Counted from the first letter of the stretch, positions 36,003 to 48,134 are shown. The stretch: DNA of 64,000 nt from Diphasiastrum complanatum (GCA_029204225.1 CM055092.1:67576810-67640809), one strand, 5' to 3'. Numbers and translations: made by a program. Notes: generated by a model from the sequence alone, not told the origin.

Positions 36003-37210
36003 ATGTCAGATACAGAATCCAGATTAGAACAATACCGTAAGCTTAGAGAGGAATTTTTACGAAGACAAAGTGAGAATACTAGTTGAAAAAATCTAGACGA
36101 AATCACTGCCCAGTTACTTGAACTCCTAATTAGCTTCGGTATGGAGGGTCCTGCTGCACGTTTCACTTCTATCTCCAAAATTAAATATGATTATTTTAAA
36201 GGGACTTCTTCCGATGATGTAGATAGCTATGTCTCACAATTTGAGTCAATCGCTAATGCGAATAACGAGGGAACTGACGTAGACAAACTACGAATTTTCC
36301 TTGGTCTGCTAAGAAAGCAGGTGCGCATATGGTACAGTCAAGTTGAACCAGGCCGTGTAGAAACCTGGTACTTGCTGAAAGATGCGTTTCTGAACCAGTT
36401 CAGAGAGATTGGTTACAAATCTAGAATTCTTGGACGTCTGAACAATGTTCAGAAGAAGAGTAAAGAATCCCTTCGCAAATATACACGTAAGGTTAAAAAT
36501 CTCATAGGAAAACTAACCGGTGTATATCCCGTAGATAAGTAGATCGAATGGTTTTTGGCTGGTTTACTACCAAAGATTGATCGGTATTGCAGACAAGGGG
36601 ACATGACCTCCTTAGCAACAGTAATAGCTAGTGCCAAAAATTTTGAGACCTCAAAACTAGCACGAAAGCGACGATCGACGAAGAAATCTCGAAAGTCGAA
36701 GATGGATTCTAGTGACAGCGATGAAAATTCAGATTCTAATTCAAGTACCAGTTCTTCAAGCTCGAAATCTGAAAGCAGTGATTCATCAGAATCAGAAGCT
36801 AACAAAGGAGAGAGAAAGAATAAACGACGAATTAAATGAAAGGATGACACGAAAGTTGTCCAGGATAAGTCGTCAACTTCTACAGTTGAAAAGCTGAAGA
36901 TCCTGTCCAAGAGGTATTTTTTATTTTTCAAAATGATGTGACTACTAATTATGTACAGGGTACTACAGCATCAGCCCAGCAGGACAGACCCAAGTTCGCA
37001 CCAAGAAGGCATAATCTTCCTGAATTTGTTGGACCATCGAAGTCTCAAACTGCGACTAAACCAGTTTCAGGCAACTGCTACAACTGTGGAGAGTCAGGAC
37101 ATTTTTCTCCCGACTGTCCTCAACCGCGAAAGCCGATTGGTTATGTACCATTATGTTCAAATTGCAGAGAGTCTGGCCACAAGTATCCTAACTGCCCTCC
37201 ACCGTAGAAG
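36003..37210 (+). pseudogene. Gypsy gag with two zinc knuckles (broken)
   Basis: Starts at ATG 36003. In-frame stops fall at 36084, 36540 and 36837; the frame changes near 36850-36935. Capsid-type text is seen (DVDSYVSQFESIANANNEG, ETWYLLKDAFLNQFREIG). A Ser-Asp-rich acidic stretch lies at 36700-36810. Two CCHC knuckles follow: CYNCGESGHFSPDC and CSNCRESGHKYPNC (37078-37195). It would encode the structural shell protein of the retroelement. Confidence 0.85.
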
Positions 37211-37380
37211 CCGCGACCCAAATATCAGTATGTAGCAACACCAACTGCTGCAGACACGAAAGCGAAAGCTGTGATTGATGTTGTTGTGCAAAGAATTGAT
37301 GTTATTGAAGGAAAACTGGCAAAGACAGAAGATTGGTCCTGGCCAAGTGACGTGGAGGACGAATAAATCGCGAAGACAAA

Positions 37381-38111
37381 ATGTCTAGTGTTGTTATCGA
37401 TAAACCAACTTCGAAATCAAAGACGAAAGAATATGACATCGTAACTGATATTGGATCCCTTCGTCCAAACATTACTTTTGAACAGCTGCTGGTAGGTAAC
37501 ACTTATTACAGAAAGCAACTGAAAGGCCTATCTGTGCCCAAAAAGAAGAAAAACGTTTCTTTGTCAGATGTTGGTGTTTTGTCTATCGATTTGGGTGATC
37601 TTGGTGCACCTGAGATTGATATTACCATTGCGGGATGCCTGATTGAAAAAGTGCCAATTGACTTTGGTTCCAGTGTAAATATAATAACAGAAGACACAGC
37701 TCATGCTCTGGAGCTGACTGACATTCAACCGACACAGCAAAACATCAAGTTAGCTAATTCGACACAACGAAAACCTGTTTGAGAACTGAAGGATGTCACT
37801 GTCTACATTCAAGCCAAGCCATTCACAATGAATTTCATTGTTATCAAACCACTCGGATTGTCATCCTATTCTGTGCTGATTGGACGACCTTGGCTTTATC
37901 AATCAAACGCAAGTGTACATTGGAAATTCAAGAGCTGAGATTTCATATTGGTGAGACCAATAACCGAGGTAAGCCAGCAGAACAAATCATAACCTGGAGT
38001 CGTGACAATTATGAAGGTGAAACTCCTTTGTCCGACACCAACTTTACATCAGAAGAATCTTCTTATGCCTTGAATATTTTTCCCAATGGATCTGATATTG
38101 CAGTGCAGTAG
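37381..38111 (+). pseudogene. Gypsy retropepsin-type protease (broken)
   Basis: VPIDFGSSVNIITEDTAHAL near 37648-37707 carries the Asp-x-Gly-Ser protease active site. An in-frame TGA sits at 37780. Homology then continues in the same frame to a block with LIGRPWL near 37878, typical of the protease C-terminal side. Text to 38111 is linker-like and acidic. Confidence 0.75.
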
Positions 38112-38291
38112 TTTGAATGTTATGAGAATGCTGATGACGAAGAATTCTTCGATGCCTGCGACGCTGAAGCGGATGTTTCATATGAAGAAATTAACATTGC
38201 AAACACGAACTCAAAAGAGTCTAACGATTCAAGTGACGAATCTGAACACGAATTTGGTAACAAGAACCAAGTTGATGACAAGAAAACATCT

Positions 38292-39690
38292 GTGGAGTCA
38301 ACCATGCGTGAAATTCATGGCCATACCAAGGCCAGTATGACAGAAGGTATCATTCTATCAGATTCTACTGAACTGATTGAACTTGCACCTGGCAGATTTG
38401 TGCATGTTTCAAAGTCACTTGGAGAATCGGAGTTAATGGAATTCACTGAACTATTGAAGGAGTATCAAGACGTTTTTGTCTGGTCGCTTGATGATTTGAA
38501 GGGTATACCTGCAGAATTCGGAGAGCACCGAATTGATCTTAAGAAAGATGTTGTACCTATTCGACAGAGACAGTATCGTCTCAATCCTAAGTACTCTCTC
38601 ATGGTTAAGGACGAACTTAACAAGCACCTTAAGGCAAGTATAATTTATCTCGTCTTAAGTAGTGAATGGGTTTCACCCATTGTTGTCGTCCCAAAGAAGA
38701 AGACTGGCAAAATACGAATATGCCAAGATTTCCGCAAACTCAATGCTGCCACAAGGAAGGACCATCATCCTCTGCCATTCACTGATTCTATCCTAGATCA
38801 GGTTGCTGGTCAAGAGTGTTATAGTGTCTGTGACGGCTTTTCTGGATATAATCAGGTTGGAGTGCAAAAGAAGGATCGTTCAAAGACCACATTCACTACG
38901 GATTGGGGCACCTATGCCTACAACAAAATGCCCTTTGGTCTTTGTAACGCTCCAGCGAATTTCAGCGAATTATGATGTTAATCTTCGCTGCCTTCTTGAG
39001 AACTTTTCTCAAGATATTTACTGATGATTTCTATGTATACAGTGATATAAAGACACATCTGCAGAAGCTGAAATTAACATTACAACGGTGTCGAGATACT
39101 TGTTTATCTCTTCATCCAGAGAAATGTTTTTTTGGTATGAAAGAAGAAATATTGCTCGGACACAAAATATCTAACAGAGGAATAGAAGTTGACAAAGATT
39201 AAGTCGAGCTTATAAGGAATCTCCAGATACCAACAAATTTACGTGAACTAAGAGCTTTCTTAGGACATGTTGGCTATCACAGGACATTTATTCAAAATCA
39301 TGCTTCTATTGTTGCCTCTCTTACACATCTACTAAAGAAACAAGTAGAATACTTGTGGACGAATGAACAACAAAAAGCATTCGAAGATCTTAAGCAAAGG
39401 TTGATTAATGCTCCTATTCTGAGACCACCCAACTGGGCTATTTTATTTCACAGTTATGTGGATGTTTCTGCATTTGCTATTGGCGTCTGTCTAAGCCAGA
39501 AGGACGACCAGAAGAAGGATCATCCCATCTACTATGCAAGTCGAGCTCAGTGCATTAGAGAAGAATTATTCGACTATAGAAAGGGAAGCACTTGGCATGA
39601 TTTTCACTATTTAAAAATTTTGACATTATTTGCTGGGATATGCATTTATTTTTCATCTGGATCATTATGCTCTCAAGTATCTTGTAAATA
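38292..39690 (+). pseudogene. Gypsy reverse transcriptase and RNase H (broken)
   Basis: RT text: DVFVWSLDDLKGIPAEF, WVSPIVVVPKKKTGKIRIC, CYSVCDGFSGYNQVGV (first catalytic Asp), MPFGLCNAPANF. The frame shifts near 38970 and continues with FTDDFYVYSD, the YxDD-equivalent box. A stop at 39200 interrupts the connection region (AFLGHVGYHRTFI). RNase H-like text follows (FEDLKQRLINAPIL, HSYVDVSAFAIG) and is again frameshifted near 39640. Confidence 0.85.
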
Positions 39691-41121
39691 AACCAGATCT
39701 ATCAGGACGAATTGCTCGATGGGTTCTACTTCTGCAAGAATCTACTTATCAAGTAGAGCTTCGTCAAGGAAAATATCATACGAATGCTGATTATCTATCT
39801 CGACTCAACACCGAAAAAATTAAAGACCCTATCAATGATGATTTTCCAGACAAACATTTATTCGAGATTTCATCTACAAATTCGTTATATTCTGATATTA
39901 TTATTTATCTTAAGGATCAAATATATCCAGATGATTACAATTTGGAGCAAAAGACAGTTTTTCAATATAAGGTAGCACCTTATACAATTATTAACAATGT
40001 TTTGTACAAGCTTGGTGCTGAACATCAACTACGAAGATGTCTCGAAACTGAAGACATTAAAAAGGTCGTTAAAGCCTTACACTCAGAAGATGTTGGCAGA
40101 CATTTTGCTTTGAAGAATACAGTTAATAAGCTATTGACTGCCAAGTATTGGTGGCCAACAATGTTCAAGGATATATCAAATTTTATTCGTTCATGTGTTC
40201 CATGCCAGAGATCTGGTAAGCCTACAAAAGCAATGAATTGGCCGTTGACACCAATCTTGCCTCTGCACCATTCGAGAAGTGGGAGATTGACTTTGTCGGT
40301 CCAATCAAACCTGTTACCTGACATACAAAATGTCATTATATTCTAGTTGCCACGGATTATGCTACCAAGAACGTTGAAGCAGAGGCGACGAAACGAAACG
40401 ATGCGAAAACTGTCGCGATGTTCTTATTCAAAAGTATAATCACAAGATATGGTTGTCCATTCGAACTAGTAAGTGATCTAGGAACACATTTTCTAAATGA
40501 TACGATACGGTTGCTGACAACCTATTTCCTGATCAAACACAGAAAAACTACACCATATAATCCAAAAGCAAACGGGTTGACAGAAAGAGCTAATGAATCT
40601 TATGTAAGATCCTGACTAAAATTACTATTGCACATGCAAGGGATTGGAATCAGAAACTACCGTCGGTTCTCTGGGCTTATTGCAACACAGAAAAAATCAC
40701 GACGAAACAAACACCATATTTCCTTACATATGGTATGCATCCTATCTTGCCAATTGAATTCGAGGTGAAAACCTTTCGTATTCAAGCTCAACGAACAGAT
40801 GCAGGATTAATAAACGAAAGGTTGACTAATATTGAAGAACTAGCTGAAGCTCAAGAGACTTCACAAAAACTAACGGAAGAAATCCAGAAACAAAGAAAGA
40901 AGAAATATGACAATCATATAAAAAAATGTGATCTTAAAATTGATGATTATGTGTAGATATATGACAGTCGCCATCAAAAGTTCCCTGGATCCATATGTGA
41001 TGGCTTGGACCGTATAAAGTCATAGAGGTGTTTAACAATGGTTCTTTGCAACTTCAATCACTTGAAGGTGAACTATTATCGACACGTATTAACGGGTCCA
41101 GACTGAAGAAATATTACCTTT
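39630..41121 (+). pseudogene. Gypsy RNase H end and integrase (broken)
   Basis: The zinc-binding domain has LHSEDVGRHFALKN then SCVPCQRSG, giving His-His-Cys-Cys. The core reads DFVGPI, VATDYATKNVEAEA, SDLGTHFLND and NPKANGLTERAN, so the three catalytic acids can be found, although stops and frame changes separate them (near 40320, 40613 and 40650-40735). The end of the protein (INGSRLKKYYL) stops at 41119-41121. Confidence 0.85.
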
Positions 41122-41870
41122 GACTAGAATTTTTTTTTTTTATTCTTATTATTTTCTAGTATTTTTCTGAAAATAATCGCGAATTTTCTTTTATCTTGTC
41201 TAAATTTTTTTCCCGATATTTCTTTTATTTTTTTTTTTCTAGAAATTTTTGAGAAATTTTCTTGACTTCTCTCAATCTTTCAATATCATTTTAAAAGTAT
41301 TTTCGAGATTTTTTTGAAATTTGTTTTTTCGCGACACTAAAATTGTTAATCAAATTTTCGTAAACTGTTTTCGAGAATTTTTCTAGAATTTTTCTAGCAT
41401 TATCTCCAGTTTTTCGAGAAATTTTCTAGTATATTGCTATAATTTTCGAGAAATTTTCATGAGTTTCTGTAACATTTTTTTTTTAAGATCCTTCGAGAAA
41501 GTTTTGCGAAACTTTCTAGAATCTTTCTAGCATAATTTCGAGAATCTCTCGACTTACTTTTTGTATCCCTCCATTAAAGATGATGGCCACGTGATCATCA
41601 TTATTCACACGTGTGTACGCTCACAAATATTGTTTTTCCTTGATTTATTTTTTTCTTTTTCCAAACGGTCTTCCTTCATTAAAGATCGAACAACACAAAA
41701 ATGAGGTGACGAAGCCTCGATCACTGAGGCAAGTATCGAGGATCTCGTTCCGAGGCACACTTCATGGTGTATACCGAGGTTTTTGATCTTTTGTCAAAAG
41801 AAAATTTCTTCATAAAAGCCTCGGTAATAGGGTCAAAAATCCTCCAAAATGTTGTAGTGTTCAATCTCAT
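41122..41870. repeat. AT-rich tract with TTTTCGAGAAATTTTC repeats
   Basis: Between about 41150 and 41560 the word TTCGAGAA(A)TTTT and close variants recur at least eight times in a T-rich background. It lies where the 3' untranslated part of the Gypsy element would be. CACACGTGTG occurs at 41606-41615. Confidence 0.6.
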
Positions 41871-42214
41871 CAAACTTTTCATTTTGTGTTGTCAATCATA
41901 GATAGAATTATTTTAGATAACTCGTGGAAGAACCTGACATCAAAACTTGTTAGTGCTTCATCACTAGATAGAGGCAAGATCTAAATTCAAGTTGATTGAT
42001 TCCTTGTTGTGAGCAAGATCTCACTTATTTTGTTACAAGATTTCAATAGGTTGGATCAACATTCCAAGTTAGATCCTAGGTTGAGAGAGTAGCAACACAT
42101 TCAATTCCACTTTTTTGTCATTAATAGAAAATCTCTCAAAGAGAACATGACTTCCATGGGTTCAGTTCTCTTGGAACATGGTGAGAGGTTAACATCTTCC
42201 AATTATGAATGAAA

Positions 42215-43302
42215 TCAATTGGAGGATGTTTCAACTTGATGTATCTAATGCCTTCCTCAATGGTTACCTTGAGGAGGAGATCTACATGGAGCAACCATCT
42301 GGATTTGTGAAAGTTGGTGAAGATGCAAAAGTATGTCTTTCATTTTAAAGTCTTTTTGGACTAAAACAAGCACCAAGGTCTTGGTATGCAAGGCTCAACT
42401 CTTTTCTCATATCGCTCAGATTTCATCTTAGTGATTGTGATCCATCATTGTACATTAATTTTTTAAATAGCTCTTTAGTTATTCTTCTTATTTATGTAGA
42501 TGACATAATCTTAAGTGGAAATGATTTGGAGCTAGTTGAGGAAACAAAATGTGCACTTGGTAGTGAATTTAGAATGCAAAATCTAGGAATTATTTACTAC
42601 ATCTTAGGCCTAGAAATTGACTATTGGAAAGATCATGCTTTCATAAGTCAATCTAGATATGCTCTTTCCATGCTTAAAAATTTTCAAATGGAGAATTGTA
42701 AGGGCATAGATACTCCAATGGAGCATATTGCAAAAGCTTCTATAAAAGAAAATGAAAGATCCTTCGAGGACATCACTCTCTATAGGAGTCTTATTGGCTC
42801 CCTCATTTGGTTAACTGTAACTAGGCCAAATTCAAACTTTAGTGTGCATAAATTAAGCCAATTCATGCAAGATCCAAAGATTTGTCATTGGAAGTTGGCA
42901 AAAAGAATTTTGAGATATGTATCTTCCACCTTAGACTATGGATTGATATAAAGGTGAAGATCTAACATTGGTTGCATTTTCAGACTTGGATTTTGCAGGT
43001 TAGAAAGTGGATAGAAAATCCACAAGTGCATACATAGTTTTTATTGGAGAAAATCTAGTTTCTTGGCTATCCAAGAGGCAAGCAACTATATCCTTGTCAT
43101 CTTGTGAAGCAGAGTACAAAGCTCTTACAACTACCACAAGGAGGTCCTATGGATCAAGAGGCTACTCATGGAGCTAAAGTGCATTGAAGATGAAGACCTA
43201 CCTATTATCAAGAATGATAACATCTCGGCTCAGGCTCTTGCAAACAATCCTGTATTGCATGCAAGAAGCAAAACACATTGAGGCAGTTTGTAAGAGAGAA
43301 AG

Positions 43303-43338
<36 letters not shown>

Positions 43339-43461
43339 TGTTGGAGCATGTTGAATTATCATCATGTGTTGTAGATCTACTAACAAAACCATTGCTCAAG
43401 AACGTGTTTGTCAAGATGAGATCAAATCTTGGCTTGATCTCAAAGTCCATGGTAACTAGAT
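42215..43461 (+). pseudogene. Copia-D partial reverse transcriptase and RNase H
   Basis: Text begins at [20 protein letters not shown]. An in-frame TAA follows near 42346. LLIYVDDIILSGNDLE (catalytic box) lies in the frame 42448-42951, which ends in a frame change. RNase H continues with FSDLDFAG, stop, KVDRKSTSAY, then ISLSSCEAEYKALTT. Its end is scrambled by a frameshift and by a GA microsatellite (43306-43335) in the coding strand. The last block is CVVDLLTKPLLKNVFVKM. The deletion removes most of gag, all of protease and integrase and the front of RT. Confidence 0.8.
43306..43335. repeat. (GA)n microsatellite inside the Copia-D coding region
   Basis: About fifteen GA units, encoding alternating Arg-Glu at a place where Copia-F has ordinary RNase H text. 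Confidence 0.9.
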
Positions 43462-43481
43462 AGATATATTTTAAGGAGGAG

Positions 43482-44082
43482 TGTGAGGAATGGTAAAAAA
43501 TATCTTTCTATGTTCACTTCGGGGGCTGTGCTCATGTTATTTTCATTGTACATATTTGAGGTATGTGAATTGAGCACATAACCTTGTAGAATAGGTTGAG
43601 TTTGTGTTAGGTAGATTTAGATGTGTTGGCATGCAAAGTGTTAGGTGGCATGCAAAGTTAGGTAGAATGTAACTAGTAAAATTCTACACATGTCTAGTTT
43701 ATCTAGGAAAAAGATATGCAATTCTTGCCACATCATGCATATAGTTTGAGATGTGGATCTATGATAGTAGAATGATGTGGATTAACCATTGATCACATGC
43801 ACATTCACCTTGGAACTCGAGCCTCATGATGTAGGGATTTTTGGACGATTTTTTATAATGTAAGTTTTTGATGTGAATATCTCTCTCTACACGAGTTTTC
43901 CTTGTATATTCTCTCTCTACCCGAGAAGGAGGTGTTTTTCTCATAGTGAGCACTTAGAAAAATATTTTTGGTGATTATCTCTCATAATGAGTACTTAGTT
44001 TTTTGAGCCTATGATATGTTGTTGTGTTCTTGTCTTGAATTGTCATGCTAATTTGTTGTTTGATCATTCATGTGCAATCACA
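43482..44082 (+). repeat. 3' LTR of Copia-D (right limit uncertain)
   Basis: Follows the polypurine tract AAGGAGGAG and begins TGTGAGGAATGG, close to the Copia-F LTR start TGTGAAGAATTG. The right end is guessed at CAATCACA. Confidence 0.55.
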
Positions 44083-44177
44083 GCACCTCATAAGATCCAT
44101 TAAAGGTGTTGAGAAGTTCACACATGCCAAAACTTCACAACTGATAGTTATCACTATCACCTAGACTAATTTCCACA

Positions 44178-44589
44178 TGGATTTCCAAGGGAAAGCTAGT
44201 CCGATCATGGACAAGCTTGATGGATCCAACTACCATCTGTGAAAATTTAAGATGAAAAATGTGCTAATGGCTAAGGAGTGTATGATGTTGTCACATGTGT
44301 AGAGGCAAAATCCGATGCAGACGATGTCACAATCTCTCGATGGAAGCTAAAGGATGGAAAACCCTTCGCACTGATAATCCTCAACATCTCAGACACACAA
44401 ATTGGCCATGTGTCTGAAGCACAAACCTCGAAAGAAGTCCAGGACATCTTGAGCACACTGTATGATGTGCACAATGTAGCTTCCAAGCTACTCCTTAGAA
44501 GGATATTCTTCTCCCTCAAGAGGACAAATGGTGATTCATTGCAGAATCAAATCAACCAGTAACTAATGGTCACTTTCGGATTAGTCATG
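44178..44589 (+). pseudogene. Copia-E gag, first part (before the Copia-F insertion)
   Basis: ATG 44178 opens a UBN2-type gag (KLDGSNYHL, then a TGA, then KFKMKNVLMAKE). A one-base loss near 44276 shifts the frame to MYDVVTCVEAKSDADDVTIS and SKEVQDILSTLYD. A TAA at 44560 follows. The text continues into the other side of Copia-F at 50090 without a gap, apart from the duplicated TCATG. No 5' LTR of Copia-E is visible to the left; Copia-D's LTR lies there. Confidence 0.8.
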
Positions 44590-45326
44590 TGTTGAATCTC
44601 ACACATGTGGATTGTCCACTACATGTACTTGTGATCTCCTAAGGTGTGTAGATGCACCAAGATCAAGACTAGATTAAGATTCAAGATCTATCTTTGATTC
44701 TATGGCAAAAACACACTTTTACATGCATTCAATCACTTCCAACTCTCACTCACACGTGTGAGAAGTATTCAAAAAATAATCTAAGTAAAAACAAGCTGCT
44801 CTCCTCGAGTAGAGAGAGAAAAACCATCATGAGCTCTCGGGTAGAGAGAGAAAATTAGAAACTCAATAACTCACAAAATCCATGAAATCACCAAATCAAT
44901 TAGATCCAAAATGAGGAGTACAATGATACTAGTAGATCCACGAGCTACCACTATGCTTAACTATGATTGGACCATACTTTGTCACCTCTTGATCCTATTG
45001 GACCATTGATCCATGCACCTCTTAATTCTATTGGACTATATTCAAGCACACCTCAATTTCCTATTGGACCTCACAAGGTTCCACCTCTAAATCCTATTGG
45101 ACCTCTTGGAATTCATCAAACAAAAGCTTTACTCATGTCTACACTCTAATTGGCACGTGTTTAGTCTCTTACTCTATTTTGGCTCAATAGTGGCATTACA
45201 AGTGGAAATGCATAATTTGCCATCTATGCCAATTTTATTCCTATCAACATCCTACACCTAGATGCTTGATGTAAAAAACATAAGACTCCTATATCTAACA
45301 TAGATAATCTTTTTCAATTCTTCACA
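44590..45326 (-). repeat. 3' LTR of Copia-F
   Basis: Begins TGTTGAATCTCACAC and ends TTCTTCACA on the plus strand. The polypurine tract (CTCCTCCTAAAAAA on the plus strand) follows at 45327. Confidence 0.93.
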
Positions 45327-45344
45327 CTCCTCCTAAAAAATTAT

Positions 45345-47264
45345 CTATGAAGATTTGGGCATTGATCTTGATATAACTCCAAGATTAGATCTATGCTTGA
45401 TGAAAGCACTTTTGCTCAAAGGCTTGGTGAGTAGATCGGCAATACAAGAGGATGAGTTGACATGTTCCAAATAGATTTCTCCTCCAATAAGCTTTTCTCT
45501 CACAAAATGATGTGCCACTTCTATGTGCTTGCTTCTTGCATGAAATATGGGATTATTGGCAAGAGCTTGGGCCGAGATGTTATCACACTTGATCATTGGT
45601 AGATCATCCTCCTTGATGCACTTTAGCTCCATTAATAACCTCTTGATCCAAAGCACTTCTTTGGTAGTTGTAGTGAGTGCTTTGTACTCGGCCTCACATG
45701 AAGAGAGAGATATACTATCTTGCTTTTTGGAAAGCCAAGATATTAGATTGCCTCCAAGAAAGATAGTGTATGCACTAATAGACTTTCGATCCATCTTGTC
45801 ACTTGCAAAGTCCAAATCTGAGTAGCCAATAGTGGATATATCTTCACTTTTATAGAGTAGACCATAATCACAATATGAAGATACATATCTTAGAATCCTC
45901 TTGGCCATCTTCCAATGATGGATCTTAGGATCTTGCATAAATTGACTCAATTTGTGCACACAAAAACTTAGATCGGGCCTAGTAATGGTAAGCCAAATCA
46001 AGGAGCCTACAAGACTCCTAAAAAGTGTGATGTCCTCAAAGGATCTTTCATCACCTTTATTAGGATCTTTTACAATTTGCTCCATTGGAGTATCTATGCT
46101 CTTAGAATTTTCCATATGGAATTTTTTCAACATAGAGTGAGCATATCTAGATTGGCATATAAAGACATGATTTTCATAAAAATCAATTTCTAGGCCTAGG
46201 ATGTAATGCATCTCTCCTAGATCTTGCATTTGAAACTCACATCCAAGTGCTAGCTTGGTTTCATCAACTAGCTTGATACAACTTCCACAAAGAATAATGT
46301 CATCAACATAAATTAGAAGAATGACAATATTGCTATCAACAAACTTTAGATACATGGAAGGATCATAGTCACTAAGAGTAAATCCTAGTGAGATAAGAAA
46401 AGAATTAAGTCTCGAATACCATGATCTTGGTGCTTGCTTGAGTCCATAAAGACTTTTGAAGAGCAAGCACACTTTGGACTCATCCTTGATGAATCCCTGA
46501 GGTTGTTCCATATAGATCTCCTCCTCAAGATAACCATTTAGAAAAGCATTGGATACATCTAATTGGAACACCTTCCACTTGAAAAAACAAGCAAGAGAAA
46601 TAAGAATTCTTATTGTCACCATCTTTGCAACGGGTGCAAAGGTCTCCTCATAATCAAGACCATGGATTTGAGCAAATCCTTTGGCACATAATCTTGCTTT
46701 ATGCTTGTTGATGGTGCCATCATGATTGAACTTGATCCGAAATACCCACTTGCAACCAATCACATGCTTGTTGGATGGAGGATCTACAAGCTCCCAAGTA
46801 TTGTTGGTGATCAATGCATCATACTCTTGCTTCATGGCATCATACCACTCCTTGGTATTGAGTGCCTCTTGTACATTCTTTGGCTCTTCATGAGAGACAT
46901 AAAAAACATAATTAGTGGAATCAATATCCACTTGCTTGCCTTTGTCAACATATGAGAGCCTCTTAGGCTCAGATCTATCTCTCATGGATCTTCTTGGTGA
47001 GAAAATCCGAGGAGAGTCTTCTTCAAATCTCAACCCCATCACATCATGATTATCTTCAAAATCAATAATTGATGATGCATCCATAGATTTCTTGATCTCG
47101 GCCTCTTCAAAAGATGAGTGTTGATCTTCATGAAAGACAACATCTCTACTTTCAATAACTTGAGAAGTAGAGAGTATAAAGACTCTATAGGCCTTCTTGG
47201 TGGATGAGTATCCAACCATGATCCCTTTGCATGCACTAGGATCTTCCTTCTTTATTGTTTCCAA
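45345..47264 (-). CDS. Copia-F integrase end, reverse transcriptase and RNase H, open for 639 codons
   Basis: An uninterrupted frame on the minus strand. It starts in the integrase C-terminal region (GIMVGYSSTKKAYRVF), then RT ([64 protein letters not shown]), then RNase H (GYSDLDFASDK, SWLSKKQDSISLSSCEAEY, KCDNISAQALANNP, ARSKHIEVAHHFVREK) and the usual tail. All RT and RNase H catalytic motifs are readable. It is not a separate gene: the preceding in-frame TGA at 47283-47285 separates it from the rest of the polyprotein, so it is probably not translated as such. Confidence 0.85.
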   Translation of the reverse strand: METIKKEDPSACKGIMVGYSSTKKAYRVFILSTSQVIESRDVVFHEDQHSSFEEAEIKKSMDASSIIDFEDNHDVMGLRFEEDSPRIFSPRRSMRDRSEPKRLSYVDKGKQVDIDSTNYVFYVSHEEPKNVQEALNTKEWYDAMKQEYDALITNNTWELVDPPSNKHVIGCKWVFRIKFNHDGTINKHKARLCAKGFAQIHGLDYEETFAPVAKMVTIRILISLACFFKWKVFQLDVSNAFLNGYLEEEIYMEQPQGFIKDESKVCLLFKSLYGLKQAPRSWYSRLNSFLISLGFTLSDYDPSMYLKFVDSNIVILLIYVDDIILCGSCIKLVDETKLALGCEFQMQDLGEMHYILGLEIDFYENHVFICQSRYAHSMLKKFHMENSKSIDTPMEQIVKDPNKGDERSFEDITLFRSLVGSLIWLTITRPDLSFCVHKLSQFMQDPKIHHWKMAKRILRYVSSYCDYGLLYKSEDISTIGYSDLDFASDKMDRKSISAYTIFLGGNLISWLSKKQDSISLSSCEAEYKALTTTTKEVLWIKRLLMELKCIKEDDLPMIKCDNISAQALANNPIFHARSKHIEVAHHFVREKLIGGEIYLEHVNSSSCIADLLTKPLSKSAFIKHRSNLGVISRSMPKSS

Positions 47265-47282
47265 GGGAATATGGACAAAGCA

Positions 47283-48134
47283 TCAGCATCCAAAAACTCT
47301 AAGGTGATCAATCTTAGGCTTCTTCAAAAATAAGATTTCATATGGTGACTTTCCTCCAAGAGCTATATGTGGGAGCCTATTGCAAAGATAATTTGCACAA
47401 TTAATGGCTTCTCCCCAAAAATCTTTGGGCAAAGATGCCTCAATTCTCATAGATTTTGCACATTCACATAGAGATCTATTCTTTCTCTCGGCCACTCCAT
47501 TTTGAGATGGAGAGTAGGCACAAGAAAACTCTCTTTTAATGCCTTCAAGCTCACAAAAATCTTGGAATTTATTGGAGATATATTCACCACCTCCATCACT
47601 TCTAAGAGCTTTAATCTTGAATGAGAATTGCTTCTCTACATAAGCTTTGAAAATAAGGAAATGATCAAACACCATAGATTTAGAAGCAAGAAGATATATC
47701 CAAGTGAATCTTGTGTAATCATCAATGAAAGTAACAAAACAAATGGCTCCTCCCTTGCTTGTAGTTGATGAGAAATGCACATCCGAGTGGATTAACTCCA
47801 AAGGATGCTTGATTTTGATAGAAGATCTTGTAAATGGCTTTTTGTGAGATTTATTAATAGCACAAGCCTCACAAGGCTTGATCTTCTTGGAGAGTGACTT
47901 TGGCAAGCCAATAGCTTTGGCTTCTTTGATCATAGAGAGCATGGATTTGTAGTTGGGATGTCCCAACCTCCTATGCCATAATTCCTCCATAGAGAGCTTG
48001 TTCACAAGAGCAACATTACAAGCATTCACGTACTCATTTGGATCTAGTTTATAGATGCCACCAAATCTAGATCCTAATGCAAATATCTCATCATTCCTTA
48101 ATGGCATAGGATTGGACAAGGTTATCAAATTCAC
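47283..48134 (-). pseudogene. Copia-F GAG-pre-integrase and integrase core
   Basis: ELWHRRLGHPNYKSMLSM and CEACAINKSHKKPF give the zinc-binding part. The integrase core has HSDVHFSSTTSKGGAICFV, RSDGGGEYISNKF and SQNGVAERKN, with all three acids. The frame ends in TGA just after HLRVFGC; the next codons continue the same protein in the same frame. At its front it is fused to late gag by a deletion. Confidence 0.88.

Larger units (their letters stand above)
34850..41570 (+). mobile_element. Ty3/gypsy retrotransposon with Asp-tRNA-type primer site, decayed
   Basis: The 5' LTR lies at about 34850-35920, then the primer-binding site TGGCGCCGTTGCCGGGG at 35933, gag at 36003, then protease, RT, RNase H and integrase in Gypsy order, ending at 41121. 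At least six frame changes and many in-frame stops occur. No copy of the LTR is found after the coding region; a long AT-rich tract follows and Copia-D begins by about 42.1 kb. The 3' LTR was therefore lost or never included. This primer site is shared by several plant Gypsy lineages, so I do not assign one. Confidence 0.85.
42148..44082 (+). mobile_element. Copia-D, internally deleted and lacking a 5' LTR
   Basis: A gag start with [14 protein letters not shown] is joined after about 22 codons to the middle of RT. The remaining RT and RNase H run to 43461, a polypurine tract lies at 43473-43481, and a single LTR (43482 to about 44082) follows. The start of this LTR and its protein resemble Copia-F. 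No 5' LTR or primer site is found upstream, so the left end is truncated next to the Gypsy element. Confidence 0.75.

Noticed and set aside
45345-47264. Treating the 639-codon Copia-F frame as a host gene
   Set aside because: It lies between LTRs and contains only Copia integrase, RT and RNase H blocks.
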